Positions 1 to 5,471 of a DNA stretch of 5,966 nt are shown in pieces. Within the stretch, counting starts at the first letter, position 1; the number at the start of each line of letters is the position of its first letter. The DNA is from Gammaproteobacteria bacterium. GTDB taxonomy: Bacteria; Pseudomonadota; Gammaproteobacteria; Burkholderiales; Thiobacillaceae. Below the pieces are notes generated by a model. That model was not told where the DNA came from. It saw nothing but the letters and a program-made list of their open reading frames with translations, and made no database searches. The DNA lies in the NCBI GenBank assembly GCA_018820745.1, contig JAHJNP010000429.1, positions 1-5,966 of the forward strand. The letters are read 5' to 3'. Both the position numbers and the translations under genes were made by a program.

Positions 1-2
1 CC

Positions 3-674
3 CGCCTCAACTTCCAGCCTTACGCCGTCTCCGATGCACGCGGCTGGTGCGGGTCCGTGTTGGCTTCCAGGCCGGATGCGGTGGAACGGATGGCAGGCCA
101 GGTCACCTTCGATTTCGCCTTTGATGTCTACTTCGATGACGCCGCCAATGGCCTCACCAACCCGGATGGCAGCCCAAAACCTGACAGGTTTTCCTCCACT
201 GAGATTGTCCCTGACTTTGTCATGCGCAGCTACGGCGACTATGTGGTCAATATAACCACGTCAGGTGGGGTAGTGCAGTCTTTCAGCGGGAGCGCAGTCG
301 AGAACAACACCAACCCGCTGACCGGGGAGAGCCAGGACGCGTGGCAGAACCAGGTCTCTTTCCTGGGAGGGGGCGTCATACCGAAGGGCGTTTGGGTATT
401 CGGCGAGGGCACAGCCGATGTGATCGTGGCTGAAGATCAGGGCGCGGCTGGCACTGCGAGTGGCCAGACCCGCGCCGATGGCGCAACCTGGCATGCCAAC
501 CTCTACTCGGGCTACGCTTTCCTGCTGCGCGCGGACGGTACGCGCACCCTGACCTTTGCTGCTGCCGACTGGTCGGATTATGCAGCACCCGTCCCCGAGC
601 CCGAGGCCGTGTGGATGTTTGCTGTTGGTCTGGGGTTGCTGGGAGCGGTTGCGCGGCGCAAGAAGACCGTTTGA
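3..674 (+). CDS. PEP-CTERM sorting domain protein, 5'-truncated by window edge
   Basis: The frame is open from the first complete codon, so the true start and signal peptide lie upstream; 223 residues are visible. The GTG/ATG codons inside the fragment lack a ribosome binding site and are not proposed as starts. The body has no catalytic motif I recognise: it is a beta-rich, Gly/Asp/Thr-rich extracellular-looking sequence with one Cys in an RGWCGS stretch. The last 27 residues form a textbook PEP-CTERM signal: VPEP, a hydrophobic helix (about 17 residues) and a basic end (ARRKK). By family knowledge such a tail is recognised by an exosortase in the inner membrane, and the body is released to the outer surface or the EPS matrix. 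The gene appears monocistronic at its 3' end because a terminator follows 45 bases after the stop. The function of the body is unknown. Confidence 0.88.
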   Translation, partial: RLNFQPYAVSDARGWCGSVLASRPDAVERMAGQVTFDFAFDVYFDDAANGLTNPDGSPKPDRFSSTEIVPDFVMRSYGDYVVNITTSGGVVQSFSGSAVENNTNPLTGESQDAWQNQVSFLGGGVIPKGVWVFGEGTADVIVAEDQGAAGTASGQTRADGATWHANLYSGYAFLLRADGTRTLTFAAADWSDYAAPVPEPEAVWMFAVGLGLLGAVARRKKTV

Positions 675-718
675 TGCTGATGCGTCATTCAGTTGCGAAG
701 GAGCGTCATACACAATAA

Positions 719-750
719 GCAATAACGCCGGAGAATCCCGGCGTTATTGC
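719..750 (+). terminator. Rho-independent-type terminator hairpin
   Basis: A perfect 13-bp stem (GCAATAACGCCGG at 719-731 with its complement at 738-750) encloses the loop AGAATC. Only a short T stretch (TTT) follows, so termination may be less efficient than at the other hairpins. Its place just after the PEP-CTERM stop codon supports the role. Confidence 0.75.
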
Positions 751-811
751 TTTGGATCAAGGGTTTAATTTCAGTATTGTTTTGAGCAAGTAATGCCTGG
801 AGGACAAGGTC

Positions 812-853
812 ATGTCGTTTTCCGGATCGCCCAGGGAAAAAATCGGTCATTAA
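812..853 (+). CDS. Possible 13-residue leader peptide
   Basis: The ATG is preceded by GGAGGA at 799-804 with an ideal seven-base spacer, and the reading frame closes with TAA after 13 codons (MSFSGSPREKIGH). This is a small ORF with good translation-start geometry only; no family is recognised and the length is well within chance. If a promoter lies upstream of 799 it could be a translated leader of the outer-membrane protein gene. Confidence 0.15.
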   Translation: MSFSGSPREKIGH

Positions 854-996
854 ATTAATAAATACCAATATCAGGAGGAAATGAGTAGAAATGGCCAGTT
901 AAGGTATTGTTTGAGATGTCAACAGTATGATAGTCTCGGAATGTATAAAGATAGTTTATAAAAAACAAATGGATGCAATCAATAAATCTTTAAGTT

Positions 997-1003
997 GGAG
1001 GAG
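997..1003 (+). promoter_or_regulatory. Ribosome binding site fixing the start at 1011
   Basis: GGAGGAG lies seven bases before the ATG at 1011. It selects this ATG over the upstream in-frame ATGs at 927 and 969, and the choice is confirmed by the signal peptide that begins directly at this Met. Confidence 0.85.
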
Positions 1004-1010
1004 AAACTCG

Positions 1011-3002
1011 ATGAAGCGGAATTATTTTGCCTTGACGGCGCTAGCTACTGCCTTGGCCTTTGCTCATGCCCCTGCCTTGGCAACGAACGGTTATTTCTTG
1101 CCGGGTTCTGGCTTCCGGGCACAGGGCATGGGGGGAGTCGGTATCGCTTTTGGGCGTGACTCTCTTTCGATCAATGCCAACCCTGCCAACATCACCAAAA
1201 CGGGAATGCGGGGCGATTTGGGGTTCGGTGTTTTCAATCCGGAGCGCTACGGGGCGACGGGTGCATCTGCTGCTGTCCCTATAACCACCGGGCCCCTTGC
1301 TGGTAGCCCCAGTGTTGCTTCTTTTGGTTTTGATCGTGCATCGGAGAGCGACAGCAAATATTTCATTATTCCTGAGATGGGCATGACCATGCCCTTGACA
1401 GAGAATTTGTTTGCCGGTTTTGCCGTTCTTGGTAACGGTGGGATGAACACCACCTATAGTACGAACCTCTTTGGGTTTGGCGCTGGCCAGCCGGTTGATC
1501 AGAAATTGGGCGTCGATATGATGCAGCTTCTAGTGCCACTGACGGTGGGCTACAAGGTCAATGAAAACCATTCTGTGGGCGGGGCGCTGGTTCTGGCTGA
1601 AACCCGCTTTAGGGCTTATGGCTTGGGTGCATTTCAAACATTTGATGCAGCCGGTCCCGGCTTCGCCATTACTGCCGACCCTGATAATCTGACCAATAAT
1701 GGGTTTGATTACAGCTATGGTGCGGGCGTCAAATTGGGCTGGCAGGGTGAGTATCTGGACGACAAGGTGACGCTGGGTGTGGTGTATACCTCGCGCACCT
1801 ATATGACAAAATTCGATAAATATCGTGGATTGTTCGCTGAACAGGGCGATTTCGATATTCCTGAAAACTACGGCGTAGGGATCGCGTTCAAACCCATAAA
1901 AAATCTGGTCATCGCGGCGGATGTGTTGAGGATTAATTACGCGGACATTGCCTCGATTGGCAATCGCGGCCCGCAGACTGCACCTACACCCTACATTAAC
2001 AACGCGTTTAATCAGCAACAAGGCGTTCAGTCTATAGCGGACGCGCGAGCAGACGGGAACGCCACCTCCAGTGCCACTGAAACGGGTAACGATGAAGGCA
2101 TGGGATTTGGCTGGAAAAACCAGACGGTATACAAGCTCGGTGTTCAGTACGGCGTGAACAATCGCTTGCTGGTGCGGGCCGGATACAACTACGGTAAATC
2201 GCCTATCCCGAACGATCAGTTGACCTTCGGCCTTCTGGCGCCGGCGGTGGTGGAGCGCCATTACTCGGCTGGATTTACCTACAAAGCCAGCGACGAGTTG
2301 GAGGTTACCGGTACCTATATGTATGTGGCGTCCAACTCACAGACATCCCCGCCGTTTCAAAATATTGTTGGTGGCGTGACCACCAACATGCACCAGAATT
2401 TATTCGGCCTGACCCTGGGCTGGGTGCTGGATCCGGGGCCTGTCGCGTTGGATGAGTATGGCGAGGGCGACTGGGATGGCATCAACTTCGACGGCTGGTA
2501 TGGTGGCTTTGGCTTTGGGCAATCCAAGTACCGTGACGTGGCCTCATATATCGATGCCGAGGTGGGCCCACAAGCTTCCCCGACTATTGCCAACACCCGC
2601 AGCGAAGGCTGGAAGGTTTACACGGGCTACCAGTTCAATAAGTATCTGGGCGCTGAAGGTGGCTACGCAAACCTGAACGACATGACGGCCACCACCGGCA
2701 CGCTCCGCACCAACGTTAATAGCGACGCCTGGACACTGGCCGCAGTCGGCACGCTGCCGGTGACCGACAAACTGTCGGTGATTGGCAAAGTGGGTGCTGC
2801 CTATGTGCTTGCGGATATCAGAGCCAAGGCGGGCACGGCGCTTACGCAGCGCAGTGGTGACGACAGCTACGAGCCCTATTACGGGGTGGGCGTGAGCTAT
2901 GCGCTGCTTGACAACGTGAGCCTGCGTGCAGAGTGGGAACGCTTCGACAGGAAAGACCTGGATATCGACCTGATGACAGCGGGTTTTGCTGTGAAGTTCT
3001 AA
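1011..3002 (+). CDS. Fused outer-membrane protein: FadL/OMPP1/TodX-like barrel plus C-terminal OmpA-like barrel
   Basis: The 663-residue product begins with a clear Sec signal peptide (MKRNYF, hydrophobic core, cleavage after A24 in PALA|TNG). Mature residues 25-61 carry the FadL-family N-terminal signature: TNGYF, a Gly-rich GMGGVGIAF stretch and NPA at 57-59. Residues up to about 473 are typical of a FadL-like hydrophobic-compound channel (usual length about 420-450), ending in a strand NLFGLTLGWVL. A short acidic linker follows (about 474-493), then residues 494-663 form a second barrel of the OmpA membrane-domain/OMP_b-brl type, with the family-like blocks WKVYTGYQF, LSVIGKVG and LRAEWERF and a terminal Phe, the usual BAM recognition residue. 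The protein appears to contain no Cys. There is no internal start or second signal peptide between the parts, so it is a genuine single ORF. FadL proteins import long-chain fatty acids or aromatics; the actual substrate here is unknown, and the role of the second barrel is inference. Confidence 0.85.
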   Translation: MKRNYFALTALATALAFAHAPALATNGYFLPGSGFRAQGMGGVGIAFGRDSLSINANPANITKTGMRGDLGFGVFNPERYGATGASAAVPITTGPLAGSPSVASFGFDRASESDSKYFIIPEMGMTMPLTENLFAGFAVLGNGGMNTTYSTNLFGFGAGQPVDQKLGVDMMQLLVPLTVGYKVNENHSVGGALVLAETRFRAYGLGAFQTFDAAGPGFAITADPDNLTNNGFDYSYGAGVKLGWQGEYLDDKVTLGVVYTSRTYMTKFDKYRGLFAEQGDFDIPENYGVGIAFKPIKNLVIAADVLRINYADIASIGNRGPQTAPTPYINNAFNQQQGVQSIADARADGNATSSATETGNDEGMGFGWKNQTVYKLGVQYGVNNRLLVRAGYNYGKSPIPNDQLTFGLLAPAVVERHYSAGFTYKASDELEVTGTYMYVASNSQTSPPFQNIVGGVTTNMHQNLFGLTLGWVLDPGPVALDEYGEGDWDGINFDGWYGGFGFGQSKYRDVASYIDAEVGPQASPTIANTRSEGWKVYTGYQFNKYLGAEGGYANLNDMTATTGTLRTNVNSDAWTLAAVGTLPVTDKLSVIGKVGAAYVLADIRAKAGTALTQRSGDDSYEPYYGVGVSYALLDNVSLRAEWERFDRKDLDIDLMTAGFAVKF

Positions 3003-3027
3003 TCAGATCGTTTGATCGGTGTGTTGA

Positions 3028-3053
3028 GCCGGGGATGCGTCCCCGGCTTTTTT
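3028..3053 (+). terminator. Strong Rho-independent terminator
   Basis: A perfect eight-bp GC-rich stem (GCCGGGGA at 3028-3035, TCCCCGGC at 3040-3047) has a four-base loop TGCG and is followed by six T residues. It sits 25 bases after the stop codon of the fused barrel gene and should end that transcript. Confidence 0.93.
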
Positions 3054-3070
3054 ACGTGTTGAAACAGGTT

Positions 3071-3100
3071 GGGCGGGGATATGGGGATGGGGGATATGGG
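3071..3100 (+). repeat. G-quadruplex-type motif built from a tandem GGGGATATGGG repeat
   Basis: Five runs of three to five G occur in 30 bases (3071-3073, 3075-3078, 3083-3086, 3089-3093, 3098-3100), separated by spacers of 1, 4, 2 and 4 bases. This satisfies the standard four-tract intramolecular G-quadruplex pattern with a spare tract. GGGGATATGGG is present twice (3075-3085 and 3090-3100). It lies just beyond the terminator of the upstream gene and about 160 bases before the predicted protease transcription start. Confidence 0.7.
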
Positions 3101-3217
3101 CCGGATGTCGGGCACGATTACCCATTTCCGTCTTTTTAGGGGTATCCAAAGCTTGAATGTCGGGATTCTTTACACATACGTACCAGCATATTCAGGGCAA
3201 ACTGTAGTCCATTGTTT

Positions 3218-3232
3218 TTGTTTATTAAACAA
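3218..3232. repeat. AT-rich inverted repeat next to the sigma-54 promoter
   Basis: TTGTTT-ATT-AAACAA is a perfect six-bp inverted repeat with a three-base centre, ending four bases before the GG of the -24 element. It could be a protein site or simply a flexible AT tract; it is too short to decide. Confidence 0.35.
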
Positions 3233-3235
3233 TTT

Positions 3236-3251
3236 CGGAACATAAATTGCT
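3236..3251 (+). promoter_or_regulatory. Sigma-54 (RpoN) -24/-12 promoter of the PEP-CTERM protease
   Basis: CGGAACATAAATTGCT fits the consensus TGGCACG-N4-TTGCW at 13 or more of the informative and spacer positions: the invariant GG (3237-3238) and GC (3249-3250) are exactly ten bases apart, and AC and TTGCT are kept. Transcription would start near 3262, leaving a leader of about 52 bases to the GTG start. Control of PEP-CTERM genes by RpoN together with the PrsK/PrsR two-component system is known in EPS-producing, floc-forming betaproteobacteria, which makes this site plausible beyond the match itself. Confidence 0.65.
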
Positions 3252-3301
3252 TCAATGAATGGCGTGCGGAATGACTCGCGCAAAACCATAACGAAAAAAC
3301 T

Positions 3302-3308
3302 GGGGAGG
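3302..3308 (+). promoter_or_regulatory. Ribosome binding site fixing the GTG start at 3314
   Basis: GGGGAGG ends five bases before the GTG at 3314. The alternative GTG at 3308 overlaps this site and therefore cannot be the start that uses it. Confidence 0.8.
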
Positions 3309-3313
3309 TGTTC

Positions 3314-4261
3314 GTGGGCTTTAAATATAAGCAGGTTGTTCTTGCAGTCGTTGCCGCGTTGGGCAGCACATCAGCGCTCGCTTTGGTCGGTGGCAGCGTG
3401 GATGCCAATGTGTCCACCTCGCCCTGGGCGGGCGTTGGCGCGGTCACCATCAATGGCAGCGTCTATTCCGGCGTGTTGCTGGACAGCCAGCATGTGCTGA
3501 CCGCCGCACATGTGGTGAACGGCCAGGTGGGGTCGCCCGGCAATGTCGGCTTCACGCTTAATGCCGGCGGCGATCTCTCGCATACCCTCGGCGTTACGGC
3601 GATTACGGTTTTTCCCGGTTACACCGGCACGTCGCCGGGAAGCGATGGCGTCTGGCACGACGACCTGGCGATCATCACGCTGAGCGCACCGGTCGTGGGC
3701 GCCGTGCCGACGTATGGTTTGTACGGCGGCGCGCTGGATGGCCAGACGCTCACCCTTGTGGGATACGGCGGCGGCGGCGATGGTGCCAGCGGCGTCACCA
3801 GCGGCGCCAACGCCAGCATCAAGCGAACGGGACAAAACCAGGTGGACGGGGTGCTGGGTGACGACGACGGCGGATTGCACGACGAAGTCTTCGTGTTTGA
3901 CTTCGATGGCCCGGATTCGTCGAGCAATATATTTGGTACGAACAAGCCGGCCAACCTGAGCCTGGGGTCAACGATCGAGGCGCAGTTTGCCGGCGGCGAT
4001 TCGGGCAGCCCGCTGTTCGTCTACGACAACGGCGCCTGGCAGATTGCGGGCATCGGCACCTTCAACAGCAAAACCAACCTGTCTTCCGACAGCAATGTGC
4101 TGTTTGGCTCGGTTGGCGGCGGCACGGTCGTGGCGTCCTATATCCCCTGGATTGAATCGACGCTGGTGGCAGCGCCGGTACCCGAACCGCACGCCTGGAT
4201 GATGCTGTTGGCAGGGCTGGGGATGGTCGGAGCGGCGGTGCGCGCCAAAGCGACTCGGTAA
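3314..4261 (+). CDS. Trypsin-like (S1 family) serine protease with PEP-CTERM sorting signal
   Basis: The 315-residue product is read from a GTG start. Residues 1-23 form a signal peptide (cleavage ALA|LVGG). A chymotrypsin-fold catalytic triad is visible: H66 in LTAAHVV, D117 in HDDLAII and S230 in GGDSGSP, with G228 and D229 in the positions of the oxyanion hole and the N-terminus salt bridge. The mature chain would begin LVGG, the equivalent of the IVGG of activated trypsins, leaving no propeptide. No Cys is present, so the usual disulfides are absent. An acidic stretch (GDDDGG and DFDGPD region, between D117 and S230) might bind metal; this is a guess. Residues 289-315 are a PEP-CTERM tail (VPEP, hydrophobic helix, R-A-K-A-T-R), so the enzyme should be handled by an exosortase and act outside the cell or on its surface. 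Substrate is unknown. It is likely driven by the sigma-54 promoter at 3236-3251. Confidence 0.9.
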   Translation: MGFKYKQVVLAVVAALGSTSALALVGGSVDANVSTSPWAGVGAVTINGSVYSGVLLDSQHVLTAAHVVNGQVGSPGNVGFTLNAGGDLSHTLGVTAITVFPGYTGTSPGSDGVWHDDLAIITLSAPVVGAVPTYGLYGGALDGQTLTLVGYGGGGDGASGVTSGANASIKRTGQNQVDGVLGDDDGGLHDEVFVFDFDGPDSSSNIFGTNKPANLSLGSTIEAQFAGGDSGSPLFVYDNGAWQIAGIGTFNSKTNLSSDSNVLFGSVGGGTVVASYIPWIESTLVAAPVPEPHAWMMLLAGLGMVGAAVRAKATR

Positions 4262-4332
4262 GTCAGGAAGCCGGGGGCGCCGGCACGATATTCCGGGGAG
4301 GCAAGCAGCGCCGGGGGGCTTGGCCGCAAAAC

Positions 4333-4357
4333 AAGGGGCAGACTGAACTTGCCCCTT
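4333..4357 (+). terminator. Hairpin terminator of the protease gene
   Basis: AAGGGGCA at 4333-4340 pairs perfectly with TGCCCCTT at 4350-4357 across a nine-base loop. The downstream tract CTTGTCCC is poor in T, so on its own it may be a weak terminator; the next hairpin could act as backup. Confidence 0.5.
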
Positions 4358-4379
4358 CTTGTCCCTGCGCGAACAAGAA

Positions 4380-4411
4380 AAAACCCCGCCTTCGGAAAAA
4401 GACGGGGTTTT
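4380..4411 (-). terminator. Bidirectional terminator shared by the convergent genes
   Basis: AAAACCCCG (4380-4388) pairs with CGGGGTTTT (4403-4411), extended inward by CTT/AAG. Read on the minus strand the stem is continuous with one G-U wobble and ends in a run of T residues, an ideal terminator for the OmpA-like gene whose stop is at 4469. Read on the plus strand the wobble becomes an A-C mismatch, but a TTTT run still follows, so it can also stop protease transcription. Confidence 0.8.
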
Positions 4412-4425
4412 GTCAGCGGCATGAG

Positions 4426-4462
4426 GGGCCCGATTGCGCCCCTTTCATGGGGCGAATGGCCC
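4426..4462. repeat. Imperfect hairpin between the minus-strand stop and the terminator
   Basis: GGGCC...ATT(G)CGCCCC pairs with GGGGCGAAT-GGCCC around the loop TTTCAT, with small bulges. It begins a few bases beyond the stop of the minus-strand gene. It lacks a T run and may act as an mRNA 3'-end stabilising structure or an accessory terminator. Confidence 0.45.
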
Positions 4463-4468
4463 GCTGCA

Positions 4469-5056
4469 TTATCTGAACGTGTAGACCACGCTTGCGGAGA
4501 TCAGGTCGATGTCGATTTCGCCGGTGGTGTCCGCGTCGCCCACGTCGAAGTAACGCTCCCATTCTGCGCGCAGCCCCACGGACTTGCTCAGATTGTACTG
4601 GGCGCCCAGGCCCAATGACCAGACCACGTCGGTGTCGCCCACGTTGTTGGTCGGTGTGCCGGCAATCGTGCCGTTCTTTTCGAGGTTCAGGAAGTTCATC
4701 CCGCCACGGCCAATCACGGACAAGCTGGGGGTGATCGCAAAGGTCCCGACCGCTTGCATCGTCATGCCATGGACTTCGGCCGTGCCGGACGGCGTGCCGC
4801 TGTATTTGGCTTCGCCCAGATCGGCGTAACCGACTTCCATCGCAAGGTATTCGTTGACTTCCAGTCCACCGTAAATCTTCCAGGCGGTGTCGGAATCGTC
4901 GCATGTGCTCGTTGCCGGACACGATATATCGTAGGACGCCTGTCCCGCGCTGGCACCGATAAAGGGCGCCAGGGTCAAATCGAAAAAGCCTGCGGTAGCG
5001 GGGGTGGACAGGGACAAAGCGGACGCCATGGCTGCGGCCAGGTAAATGGTTTTCAT
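4469..5056 (-). CDS. Small OmpA-like outer-membrane beta-barrel protein
   Basis: The 195-residue protein starts at an ATG preceded by GAGGAG (5061-5066) at a four-base spacing. Residues 1-22 form a signal peptide (TPATA|GFF). The remaining about 173 residues are the size of an eight-stranded OmpA membrane domain and show alternating hydrophobic strands with Gly/aromatic ends; there is no periplasmic peptidoglycan-binding OmpA domain. Conserved blocks include EYLAMEVGYADL, LSVIGRGG and LRAEWERYF, all shared with the C-terminal barrel of the fused protein at 1011-3002. Cys46 and Cys52 lie in what should be the first surface loop and could form a disulfide. The chain ends YTFR, so the usual terminal Phe is penultimate. 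Such barrels act as membrane-stabilising or surface-exposed proteins; a specific role cannot be given. The gene is convergent with the protease and divergent from epsD. Confidence 0.88.
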   Translation of the reverse strand: MKTIYLAAAMASALSLSTPATAGFFDLTLAPFIGASAGQASYDISCPATSTCDDSDTAWKIYGGLEVNEYLAMEVGYADLGEAKYSGTPSGTAEVHGMTMQAVGTFAITPSLSVIGRGGMNFLNLEKNGTIAGTPTNNVGDTDVVWSLGLGAQYNLSKSVGLRAEWERYFDVGDADTTGEIDIDLISASVVYTFR

Positions 5057-5134
5057 GTGACTCCTCAGTGAATGTAGATTGTTTTTTATAACCGGTCTTC
5101 AGCCGGGCTCGAACCAGGGTTCCAAGCTGGACTC

Positions 5135-5161
5135 AGTATAGCGTAGTACCGGTTTGGCCAA
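5135..5161 (-). promoter_or_regulatory. Weak sigma-70-type promoter candidate for the OmpA-like gene
   Basis: On the minus strand TTGGCC (5161-5156) and TATACT (5140-5135, five of six to consensus) are separated by 15 bases, which is shorter than ideal. The leader would be about 70 bases. A second -10-like TATAAA (5090-5085) has no good -35 partner. Confidence 0.25.
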
Positions 5162-5403
5162 AATGTCGGCCGCCACAAAAACAGGGCAAACCAGGGGCCG
5201 TTTGCGTAAACCGCACACCGCGCGGCCCAGGCCACGTTTTCGCCCTGGAAACCCCGGGTGGCGCAGTCTGCCCGGGTTGCCCGGTCAGGGCGCCTTGACG
5301 CTGAATCCACTGTCGCTGCGTGACAAAGCCGCCCCCATTAAATAGCGTGCACCCGGCATTCAAATATTTTTACCCGTGCGGACGCCCGGCGCGAACCCTG
5401 CCT

Positions 5404-5432
5404 TTGTCATCCGGCGGTGTGCTTGGTGTAAC
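5404..5432 (+). promoter_or_regulatory. Candidate sigma-70 promoter of epsD
   Basis: TTGTCA (5404-5409, five of six) and TGTAAC (5427-5432, four of six) are separated by exactly 17 bases. Transcription would start near 5439 and give a leader of about 42 bases. An inverted repeat GGTGT-N7-ACACC (5425-5441) overlaps the -10 element and could be an operator. Confidence 0.45.
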
Positions 5433-5464
5433 ATTCACACCACATAATTTCCAATAATCTGGAC

Positions 5465-5471
5465 GAAGAGG
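5465..5471 (+). promoter_or_regulatory. Ribosome binding site deciding the epsD start
   Basis: GAAGAGG ends nine bases before the ATG at 5481. The ATG at 5472, three codons upstream in the same frame, abuts this site with no spacer and is therefore the poorer start. Confidence 0.65.

Larger units (their letters stand above)
751..1010. other. AT-rich intergenic leader upstream of the fused barrel gene
   Basis: This stretch is visibly richer in A and T than the genes on both sides. It contains two Shine-Dalgarno-like sites (799-804 and 873-878), each followed by a tiny ORF (812-853, 13 codons; 881-961, 26 codons). No GG-N10-GC sigma-54 element was found. A weak sigma-70-like pair, TTGTTT at 907-912 and GATAGT at 929-934 with a 16-base spacer, is the best promoter candidate and would give a leader of about 70 bases. 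The in-frame extension of the downstream gene back to 927 has no ribosome binding site and would destroy the signal peptide, so this region is read as non-coding with respect to that gene. Confidence 0.5.
3054..3313. other. Regulatory intergenic region before the PEP-CTERM protease
   Basis: No credible gene is present. In order it holds a G-rich quadruplex-type repeat (3071-3100), two copies of ATGTCGGG (3105-3112 and 3157-3164), a short AT-rich inverted repeat (3218-3232), a sigma-54-type promoter (3236-3251), and the 5' leader with its ribosome binding site. The frames open across this stretch lack ribosome binding sites and recognisable protein sequence. Confidence 0.6.

Noticed and set aside
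892..935. Sigma-54 site upstream of the fused barrel gene
   Set aside because: TGGCCAG and nearby GG dinucleotides are present, but none has GC at the required ten-base distance.
927..1010. Upstream in-frame extension of the fused barrel gene to 927 or 969
   Set aside because: Neither ATG has a ribosome binding site, the extra 28 residues would bury the signal peptide, and the ATG at 1011 has GGAGGAG at seven bases.
1530..2261. 243-codon minus-strand open frame inside the fused barrel gene
   Set aside because: Antisense to a well-supported FadL-like domain, no ribosome binding site seen, no recognisable protein features.
3371..3880. 169-codon minus-strand frame across the protease
   Set aside because: It overlaps the catalytic His and Asp regions of the S1 protease and reads as low-complexity Arg/Ala sequence.
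5105..5115. tRNA T-loop-like GGTTCGAGCCC on the minus strand
   Set aside because: The flanking bases do not form an acceptor stem, anticodon arm or proper T-stem, and no CCA end is present, so it is not a tRNA or a clear attachment site.
5133..5363. 76-codon minus-strand frame in the divergent intergenic region
   Set aside because: No ribosome binding site and no recognisable motif; the composition follows the GC-rich inverted repeats.
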